The notes below the pieces were generated by a model that was not told the DNA's origin, did not search any database, and saw nothing but the letters and a program-made list of their open reading frames with translations. This document shows, in pieces, positions 27,128 through 36,597 of a DNA stretch of 64,000 nucleotides (the stretch's first letter is position 1; every line of letters starts with the position of its first letter). This stretch comes from Aureibaculum luteum (lineage in GTDB: Bacteria; Bacteroidota; Bacteroidia; Flavobacteriales; Flavobacteriaceae), in NCBI RefSeq assembly GCF_003449015.1, contig NZ_QRGD01000004.1, forward strand, positions 1 through 64,000, written 5' to 3'. The translations under genes and the position numbers were made by a program.

Positions 27128-28036
27128 TTATTTTTTAATTTTAGACGAATGGATAGTTGGTTTTATACCAAAACCATATTTTTCTGAATATACCCAGGTA
27201 AATTCAGCTCCAAAAAATAAAATTAAACAAGAATAGGATACCCAAAGTAAAATTAAAACAATGGTGCCCGCAGTGCCATATGTAGAATCAAAATCTGCAC
27301 GACCAAAATAAAGTCCTAATAAAAACTTGCCTAAGACAAACAATACCGCTGTAATTATCGCACCAACCCAAACCGATTTCCATTTAATTTTAGCATTCGG
27401 TAAATACTTAAACATTAAGGCAAAAAGTACTGTAATAATACCAAGAGATAATAAGATATCTAAAATATAGGCAAGGTAAACTATAAAGTCTGGAAAATTG
27501 CGGTTTAAAAAATTAGCAAGTGCAGATAATCCTGCAGTGATAATAAAGCTAATCAATAATAAAAACCCAATTACTAAAATAAAAGTAAAACTTCTAGCCC
27601 TATTAAGCAGCATTCTCCAAAATTTCTGTTGAGGTGCTGAATCAATTTTCCAAATTTGATTTAAAGAAATCTGCAAATGATAAAAAACGCCTGAAGCTCC
27701 AAATAGTAGCGTACCAACACCTATTATCGTCGAAATTAGATTTTTATCTCCTTCTTGCGTTTCTGCAATCATGCTTTCAATAGCACTTGCTGCATCCCTT
27801 CCCAAAGCACTGGATATTTCGTTAGTTAACTCACCTTGAACAATATCTTGACCCCAAATAGAACCAATGACATTTACGATGATTACTAATAAACCTGGCA
27901 TAGATAAAATGGCATAATAAGCAACCACAGCACTCAATCTAAATGGGTTTTCTGCATCCCAAGCTTTGTAAGTTTTAACCAACAAGGAGGGTAAATCTGC
28001 TATTTTGAATTTTGATGATGGTGATGTGTTTTCCAA
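27128..28036 (-). CDS. YihY/BrkB-family membrane protein
   Basis: This 302-residue protein matches the YihY/virulence factor BrkB family: RLSAVVAYYAILSMPGLLVI and FYHLQISLNQIW near the N-terminal half, and GTAGTIVLILLWVSYSCLILFFGAEFTWVYS at the end. Six or so transmembrane helices place it in the inner membrane. Function is unproven for the family. Upstream (28092-28125) it has clustered AACGC sites like other stress-type genes in this window. It is divergent from the polysaccharide locus. Confidence 0.92.
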   Translation of the reverse strand: MENTSPSSKFKIADLPSLLVKTYKAWDAENPFRLSAVVAYYAILSMPGLLVIIVNVIGSIWGQDIVQGELTNEISSALGRDAASAIESMIAETQEGDKNLISTIIGVGTLLFGASGVFYHLQISLNQIWKIDSAPQQKFWRMLLNRARSFTFILVIGFLLLISFIITAGLSALANFLNRNFPDFIVYLAYILDILLSLGIITVLFALMFKYLPNAKIKWKSVWVGAIITAVLFVLGKFLLGLYFGRADFDSTYGTAGTIVLILLWVSYSCLILFFGAEFTWVYSEKYGFGIKPTIHSSKIKK

Positions 28037-28757
28037 TTATTTAGAGTTTATAAAAAAGTAATGGAAAATTAACTTTTTTAAAATATTTCTATAACGCAAT
28101 CGATTAATTATTTAACGCAAAACGCAATTACATTAATGAATACGCACACCAATTTGATTTTAACATCTACCCCGCTACTCTATTTAACTTGGTAAACTTT
28201 TGAACAATTTCATGAAATGTTAAATATATAGATATAGGCCATCCAAGAGGTCATTTACATCAAAACAGAAGGTGAGAATCGTCTTTTCCAAATTGATTTT
28301 TTCCTTAATAGTTACTACTAAACTAATTCATCATTAATTAAATGAATAGAAAATACAACCTAATGCATATCATAGAATTTCCCTAAATACATTCATAAAT
28401 CCTATTCAATTGAGTGAATTAATCATGTATTTGCATAAATTATCCATACTAAATTGAGAGAATATGGCTACTTTTATACCTTATTAAACAAAAACATTTA
28501 TCATTATAAACAAGAATGCATACATTCTAAAAATAGGTTTATTTTTAGTTGTTATCATTTTATAAAATAGTCCCAAATAATATATATCATCAAATAGGCT
28601 AAAAATGTTTTAAAGTTTAATGAGGTATTTAAAGAAAACAGTACAGTACAGGATTGAGTTTAAGTAATCATGATCTATTATTGATCTCAATTAAAAAAAT
28701 AGGAAGTACACATTATCAAAATAACATAGGTAAATAAAATAATAAACATTGATCATT
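28037..28757. other. Gene-free stretch before the polysaccharide locus
   Basis: About 720 bp without a credible gene. Near the YihY gene, TTAACGC (28112-28118) and related sites (28092-28097, 28121-28125) occur. The rest is very AT-rich, with scattered palindromes such as TTGATCTCAA-type short motifs. It probably carries promoter and regulatory DNA for the first block of the locus, but no promoter could be fixed. Confidence 0.35.
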
Positions 28758-30134
28758 ATGAATAACAAAGCAAATATGCTAAAACTAGCATTATTTTTAA
28801 CAGTAATAATTGGATTTTCCAGTTGTACAAAAGCAGAAGTAGATGATACCCCTTGGGTAGAAATATTTGATGGAAAAACCTTAGATGGTTGGTCTATTAT
28901 TGGAGGAAATGCCACTTATGCTGTTGAAAACAATTCAATTGTTGGTAGAACCGTTAGAAAAACTCCGAACACCTTTTTAAGGTCTGACAAAATGTATGGA
29001 GATTTTATACTTGAATTAGATTATAAAGTAGATTCTACGATGAATTCGGGAATTCAAATTAGATCTAATAGTTTTCCTAATTACAGAAATGGTCGTGTAC
29101 ATGGTTATCAAATTGAAATTGATCCTTCTGAAAGAGCATGGAGTGCAGGAATTTATGATGAAAGTAGACGCGGATGGTTAAACCCTTTGACAGATAATCC
29201 TGAAGCTCAAAAAGCATTCAAGCAAAATGATTGGAACCATTATCGAATAGAAGCTATAGGAGATACCATTAAAACATGGATAAATGAAATTCCTGCAGCC
29301 TACCTTATTGACGACAAAACGGCTTCTGGTTTTATTGGACTACAGGTACATAGCATACATGAAGATAAAGCCGAAGGCACAGAAATTATTTGGAAAAATG
29401 TAAAAATACTTACGGATAGCTTACAAAAATATTCAAAAAAATCTCCTTTAAAACCTATCATAACGAAAAATCAATTGACAATAGACGAAGCTAAAAGTGG
29501 TTGGAAATTACTTTGGGATGGTACATCAACTAAAGGATGGAGAGGTGCTAAACTTGATAGATTCCCTGAAAATGGATGGGAAATAACAGATGGTATTCTT
29601 ACTGTTTTACCTTCTGGCGGTGCAGAATCTGCTGCTGGTGGTGATATCGTTACAGATGAATTATATGGTAATTTTGAACTTAAAGTTGACTTTAAGCTAA
29701 CTCCAGGTGCAAATAGTGGCATAAAATATTATGTAGATACAAATATCAATAAAGGAGCAGGATCTTCTATCGGATTAGAATACCAAATTCTCGATGATGA
29801 CTTACATCCTGATGCAAAATTGGGTAATCACGATGGTAGTAGAACAGTGAGTTCACTATATGATTTAATTCAAGCAGATGTTAATAAGCCAATTCATCCA
29901 ATTGGTGAATGGAATACTGCCTATATCATTTCAAAAGACAATCATGTAGAACATTGGCTTAATGGTGTAAAAGTACTAGAATATGAACGTGGTAGTGATG
30001 ACTTTTTGAAATTAGTCTCTGAAAGTAAATATGTAAAATGGCCTAAATTCGGATTACTAGAAAAAGGTCAAATTCTATTACAAGATCATGGTGATAGAGT
30101 ATCTTTTAAAAATATAAAAATCAAATCAAACTAA
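28758..30134 (+). CDS. Two-domain DUF1080 lipoprotein (3-keto-glycoside hydrolase-like)
   Basis: This is a lipoprotein of about 458 residues: lipobox Cys 23 (GFSSC), then two tandem DUF1080 domains, each a lamin-G-like beta sandwich. Domain 1 begins WVEIFDGKTLDGW (about 33-215); domain 2 begins WKLLWDGTSTKGWRG (about 238-455). DUF1080 proteins have been shown in Bacteroides to act on 3-keto-glycosides made by Gfo/Idh/MocA enzymes. The next two genes encode exactly such oxidoreductases, so a shared pathway is likely. An in-frame TTG upstream (28749) is less likely than the ATG. It lies in the cell envelope. Confidence 0.88.
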   Translation: MNNKANMLKLALFLTVIIGFSSCTKAEVDDTPWVEIFDGKTLDGWSIIGGNATYAVENNSIVGRTVRKTPNTFLRSDKMYGDFILELDYKVDSTMNSGIQIRSNSFPNYRNGRVHGYQIEIDPSERAWSAGIYDESRRGWLNPLTDNPEAQKAFKQNDWNHYRIEAIGDTIKTWINEIPAAYLIDDKTASGFIGLQVHSIHEDKAEGTEIIWKNVKILTDSLQKYSKKSPLKPIITKNQLTIDEAKSGWKLLWDGTSTKGWRGAKLDRFPENGWEITDGILTVLPSGGAESAAGGDIVTDELYGNFELKVDFKLTPGANSGIKYYVDTNINKGAGSSIGLEYQILDDDLHPDAKLGNHDGSRTVSSLYDLIQADVNKPIHPIGEWNTAYIISKDNHVEHWLNGVKVLEYERGSDDFLKLVSESKYVKWPKFGLLEKGQILLQDHGDRVSFKNIKIKSN

Positions 30135-30144
30135 ACCCAACAAT

Positions 30145-31488
30145 ATGTCAAGTAGAAGAAATTTTATTAAAAAAGCTGCCGTAGGTTCGGCGGGCATTGC
30201 ATTAACGACTAACTTAAATGCAATGAGTGCAAAAAGTTATTCAAAAATAATTGGGTCCAACGATCGAATTCATATTGCTATTCAGGGGTTAGGTAGACGT
30301 TATGGGGCTTATATTCCCGCTCTGGCAGATAAAAGTAGTAATGTTGAGTTACTTTATTTATGTGATGTTATGAAAAGTCAGCGAGATAAAGCAGCTGAAG
30401 TAGTTTCTAAAGTCGTTAATAACAAGTTTAAATTAGAAAATGACCTTCGAAATATTATTAATGATAAAAAGGTAGATGCGATTTTTATGGCAACTCCAGA
30501 TCATTGGCATGCACCAGGTGCATGTATGGCGATGAGAGCTGATAAACATGTGTATTTAGAAAAACCTTGTAGTCATAACCCAAGAGAAGGAGAATTATTA
30601 GTAGCCTATCAACAAAAATATGGGAAAATGGTTCAAATGGGGAACCAACAACGTTCTTCAGTGCAATCACAGGAAATTATTAAAGAAATCCATAATGGCA
30701 TTATAGGAGATGTATATGAAGCTACTGCATTTTATACAAGTAATAGAGGGCCTGTACCGCATCAAGAAAAAACCAACCCACCTGAAGGTTTAGATTGGGA
30801 ACTTTTTCAAGGACCAGCACCAAGAAGAGAATACACACATGATACTTGGAATTATAACTGGCATTGGTATGGATGGGATTATGGTACTGCTGAAATGGGT
30901 AATAATGCGACACATGAATTAGATATTGCTCGTTGGGCATTAGATGTTAAATATCCTGAAAGTGTGTCTGTGAATGCAGGTAAATTTCATTACAAAGATG
31001 ATGGTTGGGAAATGTATGACACTATGGAAGCTGAATTTAAATTCTCTGGAAACCGAACCATTAAATGGGACGGACAAAGTAGAAATGGTTATCAAAAATT
31101 TGGGGCAGGAAGAGGTACCATTATTTATGGTTCCAAAGGGTGCGTATTTATTGATCGAGGTGGTTATAAATTATTTGATAATAAAGGAAAACTAATAAAA
31201 GAAAATATTAATAAAGGAGCAGAAGCCGGTAACACGCTTGGCGGAGGCGGAGATATTTCTACTCAACATACCTTAAATTTTTTCGATGCAATAAGAGGTA
31301 ATGCACCACTCACCTCACCTATCGAACAAGGTGTAATCAGTCAACAACTTACACATTATGCTAACATTGCTTCAAGAATAGATAATGGATTTGAAGTTGA
31401 TGAAACGACAGGAAGAATATATAATAGAGAAGCCATGAAATTATGGTCAAGAACCTATGAACCAGGTTGGGAAATTAAAGCTATTTAA
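30145..31488 (+). CDS. Exported Gfo/Idh/MocA oxidoreductase
   Basis: This 447-residue protein has a Tat-type export signal (RRNFIKKAAVGSAG), then the Rossmann glycine-rich turn (IQGLGRRYG), a dinucleotide-binding TPDHWH segment and YLEKPCSHN, the EKP motif. The C-terminal GFO_IDH_MocA domain follows. Such enzymes oxidise sugars or glycosides with NAD(P). In the gene order DUF1080-oxidoreductase-oxidoreductase it probably forms the 3-keto-glycoside used by the DUF1080 protein. The gap to the upstream gene is 10 bp. Confidence 0.9.
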   Translation: MSSRRNFIKKAAVGSAGIALTTNLNAMSAKSYSKIIGSNDRIHIAIQGLGRRYGAYIPALADKSSNVELLYLCDVMKSQRDKAAEVVSKVVNNKFKLENDLRNIINDKKVDAIFMATPDHWHAPGACMAMRADKHVYLEKPCSHNPREGELLVAYQQKYGKMVQMGNQQRSSVQSQEIIKEIHNGIIGDVYEATAFYTSNRGPVPHQEKTNPPEGLDWELFQGPAPRREYTHDTWNYNWHWYGWDYGTAEMGNNATHELDIARWALDVKYPESVSVNAGKFHYKDDGWEMYDTMEAEFKFSGNRTIKWDGQSRNGYQKFGAGRGTIIYGSKGCVFIDRGGYKLFDNKGKLIKENINKGAEAGNTLGGGGDISTQHTLNFFDAIRGNAPLTSPIEQGVISQQLTHYANIASRIDNGFEVDETTGRIYNREAMKLWSRTYEPGWEIKAI

Positions 31489-31513
31489 GTACTTCCTATA
31501 TTAAATTTTGATT

Positions 31514-32710
31514 ATGGATAGAAGGAAATTTATTAAGAAAAGCGGAACAGTATCTGCTGCTTTATTAGGAACATCAACAATTTTAGCTGGTGTTGGTTAT
31601 GGTTTTAGTGATGATAAAAACATAAACATTGCTGTAATTGGCACTGGCGATCGTGGTAAGGGATTAATGCCGCTTTTAAACAGCATAGAAAATGTAACCC
31701 TTTATGCATGTTGCGATAGTATTCCATTCCGCTTAGAAGAAGGTTTAAAACGGGCAGGTGAGAATGTAAAAGGATATGCTGATTACAAGGAACTGTTAAA
31801 AGACAAAGCCATTGATGCCGTTATTGTTTCTACTACATTTAACATGCATGACGAAATAGCCATGGCCGCCGTTAAGGCGAATAAGCATGTGTATTGTGAA
31901 AAAACATTGGCAAAAGGTTATGATGGAATTAATCATTTATTAAATAGTGTTAAATCTTCTAATAAAATATTTCAATCTGGTCATCAATACCACTGTTCAA
32001 AATTATATGAACATATAGTTGCCCTTATCAAAAAAGGTAAAGTAGGAAAAATAGCTGCTTTTGAGTGTCAATGGAATAGACATGGAGATTGGAGAAGAAA
32101 AGTTGATCATCCTGACATGGAACGCATTATAAATTGGCGGATGTATAAAGAATATTCAGGTGGGCTTACCGCTGAGTTATGTTCGCATCAAATAGACTTT
32201 GTGAATTGGGTTTTAGAAGCAAATCCTGAAAAAGTAATGGGGACTGGTGGTGTAGATTATTGGAAAGATGGTCGAGAAACGTATGATAATGTTCATTTAA
32301 TTTATAGTTATCCCAATGGTGTTAATGCCAAATTTTCTTGCTTAACAAGTAATGCAAACGAAGGGTATCAAATTAAAATTATGGGTGATAAAGGTACCAT
32401 TCTACTTGATTATGATAAAGCTACGTTTTACCCTGAAGGAAAAACCAAAGCGGTACAACAAGATGTTGACGGCGTTTCTGGAGCTACTGCAAAAGCCAAA
32501 TATGGCTATGGAGAGGCTATAAATATTGAACATGAAGAGCCAACAAAACAAGCCATGATAGATTTTAGAGATAATATCTTGAATAATACCATGCCAAAAT
32601 CTAATGTTATTACAGGAGCAAAAGCTGCCATTTGCGTTCAAATGGGTTTAGATGCCATGTATAATGAGACTATTGTACATTGGAATCCGAAATTCAACAA
32701 TTTGGGTTAA
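31514..32710 (+). CDS. Second exported Gfo/Idh/MocA oxidoreductase
   Basis: This is a 398-residue protein. The Tat-like signal (RRKFIKKSGTVSAAL) is followed by VIGTGDRGKG for dinucleotide binding. The EKP motif is replaced by CEKTLAKG, a Thr for Pro change. The second domain has GHQYHCSKLYEHI and GDWRRK. It differs from its neighbour and probably acts on a different step or stereocentre of the same pathway. The ATG at 31514 is preferred to the one at 31508. The next gene starts 20 bp after the stop. Confidence 0.88.
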   Translation: MDRRKFIKKSGTVSAALLGTSTILAGVGYGFSDDKNINIAVIGTGDRGKGLMPLLNSIENVTLYACCDSIPFRLEEGLKRAGENVKGYADYKELLKDKAIDAVIVSTTFNMHDEIAMAAVKANKHVYCEKTLAKGYDGINHLLNSVKSSNKIFQSGHQYHCSKLYEHIVALIKKGKVGKIAAFECQWNRHGDWRRKVDHPDMERIINWRMYKEYSGGLTAELCSHQIDFVNWVLEANPEKVMGTGGVDYWKDGRETYDNVHLIYSYPNGVNAKFSCLTSNANEGYQIKIMGDKGTILLDYDKATFYPEGKTKAVQQDVDGVSGATAKAKYGYGEAINIEHEEPTKQAMIDFRDNILNNTMPKSNVITGAKAAICVQMGLDAMYNETIVHWNPKFNNLG

Positions 32711-32730
32711 CAAAATCGATTATAATTATT

Positions 32731-34965
32731 ATGAGAATAAATTTATTAGTGAAGCATTTTTTGCTTAAAAATTCAGTGCGTTTTATTTTAGTATTCATTT
32801 TAATTATATGTATAAATTGTAAAGTTAAGGCAGACCAAACAGAAGTTGGGAATCCAATAGCACCTACTGGCTTAACCGTAGAGAATATTAGGAATACTAC
32901 AAATGTTAAAATAGTAGATTTAACACCTGAATTTGGGTGGATTATTCCTAGCACTACCCCATTTCAAAAAGCCTATCAAATAATAGTATCTTCTTCTAAA
33001 GAAAATTCAAATATTACGAAAGTTGATGTTTGGGATTCAGGAAAAGTAATAGGTAATGAATCTTTTAATATTTCATTTAAAGGAAATGCCTTAAAAGAAG
33101 GTCAAACTTATTTTTGGAAAGTTAGAATTTGGGATAATGCTGATCAAGAAAGTCAGTATTCAGAAATACAGGCATTTCAAACTGGCAGTAAAATAAATAC
33201 AATTACTACTGCCAATAGTTTCCAAATGGATTCTATAAAACCTATCGTATTTGAGGAAATCTCTAAATCATCCTATTTTATAGATTTTGGTAAAGCAGCA
33301 TTTGCAAATATCTTATTTCATTATAATGCAAAAAGTAATGACACTATCATTGTTCGTATTGGAGAACAATTAGACGGTAATAGAATAAACAGAAACCCCC
33401 AAGGTACCATTCGCTATCAAGAAATAAAAATTCCTGTTAGTCCTGAAAAGAATACCTATATATTACCTATAAAGCCGGACAAAAGAAATACGAAAGTAGG
33501 AGCTATAGTACTCCCCGACTCTTTCCCAGTATTGATGCCTTTTAGATATGCAGAAATTGAAAATGTAAAAGAATCAATAGAAAAAAATGCGTTTACACAA
33601 TTAGCCTTTCATAGTTATTGGGACGATTCAGAAAGTAAATTTCAAAGTTCTGATACCATATTAAACCAAATTTGGGATTTATGTAAATATTCAATAAAAG
33701 CAACAACATTTGCAGGCGTCTATGTTGATGGTGATAGAGAACGAATTCCTTATGAAGCTGATGCGTATCTAAATCAATTAAGTCATTATACCACGGATAG
33801 AGAATATGCTATGGCTCGCCAAACTATAGAATATTTTATGGAACATCCTACATGGCCAACAGAATGGCAATTACATGTGGCGTTAATGTTTCACGCTGAT
33901 TATATGTATACCGGAAATACAGAACTCATTGAACGGTATTATGATGATTTAAAGCACAAAACATTACTAGAATTGAGGCGAGAAGACGGACTAATTAGTT
34001 CATCAAAAGCAACACCTGAATTCATGAAAAAATTAGGTTTTAAAAACCCCAAAGACAAATTAAAAGATATTGTAGACTGGCCACCCGCTCAAAAAGATAC
34101 TGGTTGGAAGTTAGCAACTAAAGAAGGTGAACGTGATGGATTTGTTTTCACACCTATAAATACCGTTGCAAACTGCTTGTATTATCGTAATTTAGAAATA
34201 ATGATAGAATTTGCACAGTTGCTTAACAAACCAAAAGAAGTTACATTTTTCAAAAATTTAGCACAACAGGTAAAAACTTCCATAAATAGTAAATTACTTG
34301 ATGCTGAAAGAGGTTTTTATAAAGATGGAGAAGATACAGAGCATGCCTCATTACATTCAAACATGATGGCCTTAGCTTTTAATATTGTACCCAAAGAAAA
34401 TATTTCAAGTGTTGCTGAATTTATTAAAACGAGAGGCATGGCTTGTAGTGTCTATGGTTCTCAGTATTTATTAGATGCCTTGTATAATGCTAATGAATCC
34501 GATTATGCGTTACGTTTATTAACATCAACAGAAAACCGCAGTTGGTATAATATGATTCGAATCGGCTCTACCATTACCCTTGAAGCTTGGGATATGAAAT
34601 ACAAACCCAATGCCGATTGGAACCATGCTTGGGGTGCAACACCTGCCAATATAATACCTAGAGGTTTATGGGGTATTCAACCAAAAACTCCTGGTTTTAA
34701 AATAGCGACAATAAAACCACAATTGGGTAATTTAGCACATTCAAAAATAAAAGTGCCTACTATACATGGAAGTATTATTGCTGAATATGAAAGGAGTAAC
34801 CGATCAGAAATGAACTATTCTATTGAAATTCCAGGTGGTATGACGGCAGAATTTATTTTACCTGATACTATACGTGAAGTTTACATAAACAATAAAAGTA
34901 TACAACAACAGGGTTCTGTATTCCTACTTCAAAGTGGTAAAAACACTGTAAAAGCAACGTTTTAA
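32731..34965 (+). CDS. GH78-like alpha-L-rhamnosidase
   Basis: This protein of about 744 residues has an N-terminal signal anchor, a fibronectin-like domain (TPEFGWIIP...) and a jelly-roll domain, then the (alpha/alpha)6 catalytic barrel. Its key stretch YVDGDRERIPYEAD holds the acid residues of GH78. Later EWQLHVALMFHADYMYTGN and WNHAWGATPANIIPRGLWGI are typical. Such enzymes remove alpha-L-rhamnose from glycans. An upstream start inside the preceding gene (32680) is less likely. The export signal suggests periplasmic or surface action. Confidence 0.85.
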   Translation: MRINLLVKHFLLKNSVRFILVFILIICINCKVKADQTEVGNPIAPTGLTVENIRNTTNVKIVDLTPEFGWIIPSTTPFQKAYQIIVSSSKENSNITKVDVWDSGKVIGNESFNISFKGNALKEGQTYFWKVRIWDNADQESQYSEIQAFQTGSKINTITTANSFQMDSIKPIVFEEISKSSYFIDFGKAAFANILFHYNAKSNDTIIVRIGEQLDGNRINRNPQGTIRYQEIKIPVSPEKNTYILPIKPDKRNTKVGAIVLPDSFPVLMPFRYAEIENVKESIEKNAFTQLAFHSYWDDSESKFQSSDTILNQIWDLCKYSIKATTFAGVYVDGDRERIPYEADAYLNQLSHYTTDREYAMARQTIEYFMEHPTWPTEWQLHVALMFHADYMYTGNTELIERYYDDLKHKTLLELRREDGLISSSKATPEFMKKLGFKNPKDKLKDIVDWPPAQKDTGWKLATKEGERDGFVFTPINTVANCLYYRNLEIMIEFAQLLNKPKEVTFFKNLAQQVKTSINSKLLDAERGFYKDGEDTEHASLHSNMMALAFNIVPKENISSVAEFIKTRGMACSVYGSQYLLDALYNANESDYALRLLTSTENRSWYNMIRIGSTITLEAWDMKYKPNADWNHAWGATPANIIPRGLWGIQPKTPGFKIATIKPQLGNLAHSKIKVPTIHGSIIAEYERSNRSEMNYSIEIPGGMTAEFILPDTIREVYINNKSIQQQGSVFLLQSGKNTVKATF

Positions 34966-34992
34966 TGTATTAAATTACTAAAAGATTTAAGA

Positions 34993-36525
34993 ATGAAAAA
35001 AAACATATTAATTACTACCCTTTTATTTCTAATCTTATTTCAAATTACCACGGGTTACACTCAAGAGTTAAAACCATCAACGTTATTCTGTGATAATATG
35101 GTTTTACAACAAGGAATGGACGTTCCTGTTTGGGGCACTTCAAAACCCAATGAAAAAATTACGGTGAAATTTGCCAACCAAAGTAAATCTACCATTACAG
35201 GGAGTGATGGCAAATGGATGGTGGAGTTAGCTCCTTTATCTGTTTCAAAAACAGGAAGAGAAATGAGTATTACTGGAAGTTCTGAGATTATACTATCTGA
35301 TATCCTGGTTGGTGAAGTATGGATCTGTTCCGGTCAATCGAACATGCAATTTTCGGTAAAAGCAGTTCCAGAAATAGAATCACTTGTGCCTTTTGCCAAA
35401 AACATTAGAAGTTTTGAAGTAAAAAGAATAGTATCTTTTAAAGAGGAAGATAATGTAATTGGTAACTGGTCCACTACCCTTCCTAGCAGTGCAGTAGCTT
35501 TTGGATTTGCTTATTTTCTAGAAGCTATAGGTGATGTTCCGGTTGGAATAATACATGCTTCTTGGGGCAGTTCTTCTATTGAAGCTTGGATGCCAAGAGA
35601 TATGACCAAAGAATTACCATATTTCAAAACGATAATGGATGCTTTTGATAAAGATATAACTACACATAACAACATCCAAAAGTCTCTAGATGCTAAAAAT
35701 GGCTGGACACGTAATGAAGATATTTTTATGAGGCGACAACCTAATATTTTGTATAATGCCATGATAAAACCATTAGCCCCTTATGCTTGCAGAGGATTAG
35801 TATGGTATCAAGGTGAACGCAATACCCGATATCTTTCTGGAGTCCCTGAAGTTACCGAAAAGAACTGGTTTCATAATGTTATTGGAATGAAAGAATATGG
35901 AACTGTTTTAAAATTATGGATTGAACGTTACAGAAAAGAATGGCATAATGATAACATGCATTTTTCAATTGTAATGTTACCCGGTTATGGTAAAGGTACT
36001 GCTGCTAATCCTGATATAGATTCTAAAAGTCCAACGGCAGCATCATGGGCATGGATGAGAGAATCGCAATTAAAAGCATTAGACTTACCTAATACGAGTG
36101 TTGCGAATACAATTGATCTTGGTGATGAAAAGAATATTCATCCAACGGACAAATTTCCTCTAGCTCAACGGTTGGCTTTACAAGCCGCTAAATACACCCT
36201 CAATAAAAAAGTTGTTACTGAAGGTCCTATGTTTGATACTATTGAAATTAATGACAACACTTTAATAGTACATTTTAAAAATAGTAAAGGTTTAAAAACT
36301 ATAAATAAGAAAGCTCCAACAGGATTCTGGATTGCAGACAACTCTTTAAAATGGGAAATGGCCAATGCAAAAATTGAAGGAGAAACGGTACTGCTCAATA
36401 CTATAAAGGTTAAAAAACCACTGTACATTCGTTATGCATTTGCTGGAAAGCCTGATGTTAATTTAGTTAATGATGCTAACTTACCTGCCTATCAGTTTAG
36501 AACTGATATTCAAATTATTAATTAA
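34993..36525 (+). CDS. Sialate O-acetylesterase-like SGNH esterase
   Basis: This 510-residue exported enzyme has a signal peptide and an SGNH-type domain. The nucleophile is in GQSNMQF, an oxyanion Asn or Gly is in ASWGSSSIEAWMP, and the Asp-His pair is near DEKNIHPTDK. It deacetylates sugars; the sialate name comes from the family, and here the substrate could be any O-acetylated glycan in the locus. It lies in the same direction between the rhamnosidase and GH43 genes. Confidence 0.85.
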   Translation: MKKNILITTLLFLILFQITTGYTQELKPSTLFCDNMVLQQGMDVPVWGTSKPNEKITVKFANQSKSTITGSDGKWMVELAPLSVSKTGREMSITGSSEIILSDILVGEVWICSGQSNMQFSVKAVPEIESLVPFAKNIRSFEVKRIVSFKEEDNVIGNWSTTLPSSAVAFGFAYFLEAIGDVPVGIIHASWGSSSIEAWMPRDMTKELPYFKTIMDAFDKDITTHNNIQKSLDAKNGWTRNEDIFMRRQPNILYNAMIKPLAPYACRGLVWYQGERNTRYLSGVPEVTEKNWFHNVIGMKEYGTVLKLWIERYRKEWHNDNMHFSIVMLPGYGKGTAANPDIDSKSPTAASWAWMRESQLKALDLPNTSVANTIDLGDEKNIHPTDKFPLAQRLALQAAKYTLNKKVVTEGPMFDTIEINDNTLIVHFKNSKGLKTINKKAPTGFWIADNSLKWEMANAKIEGETVLLNTIKVKKPLYIRYAFAGKPDVNLVNDANLPAYQFRTDIQIIN

Positions 36526-36597
36526 TATTGAATATAAAGTAATGTTACTTTTGCTAGAATTACCAATGCTCTTATGCCAAATAAATTGATTGCATAA

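Noticed and set aside
29471-29722. Minus-strand open frame inside the DUF1080 gene
   Set aside because: No recognisable motif, fully overlapped by a gene with clear domain structure.
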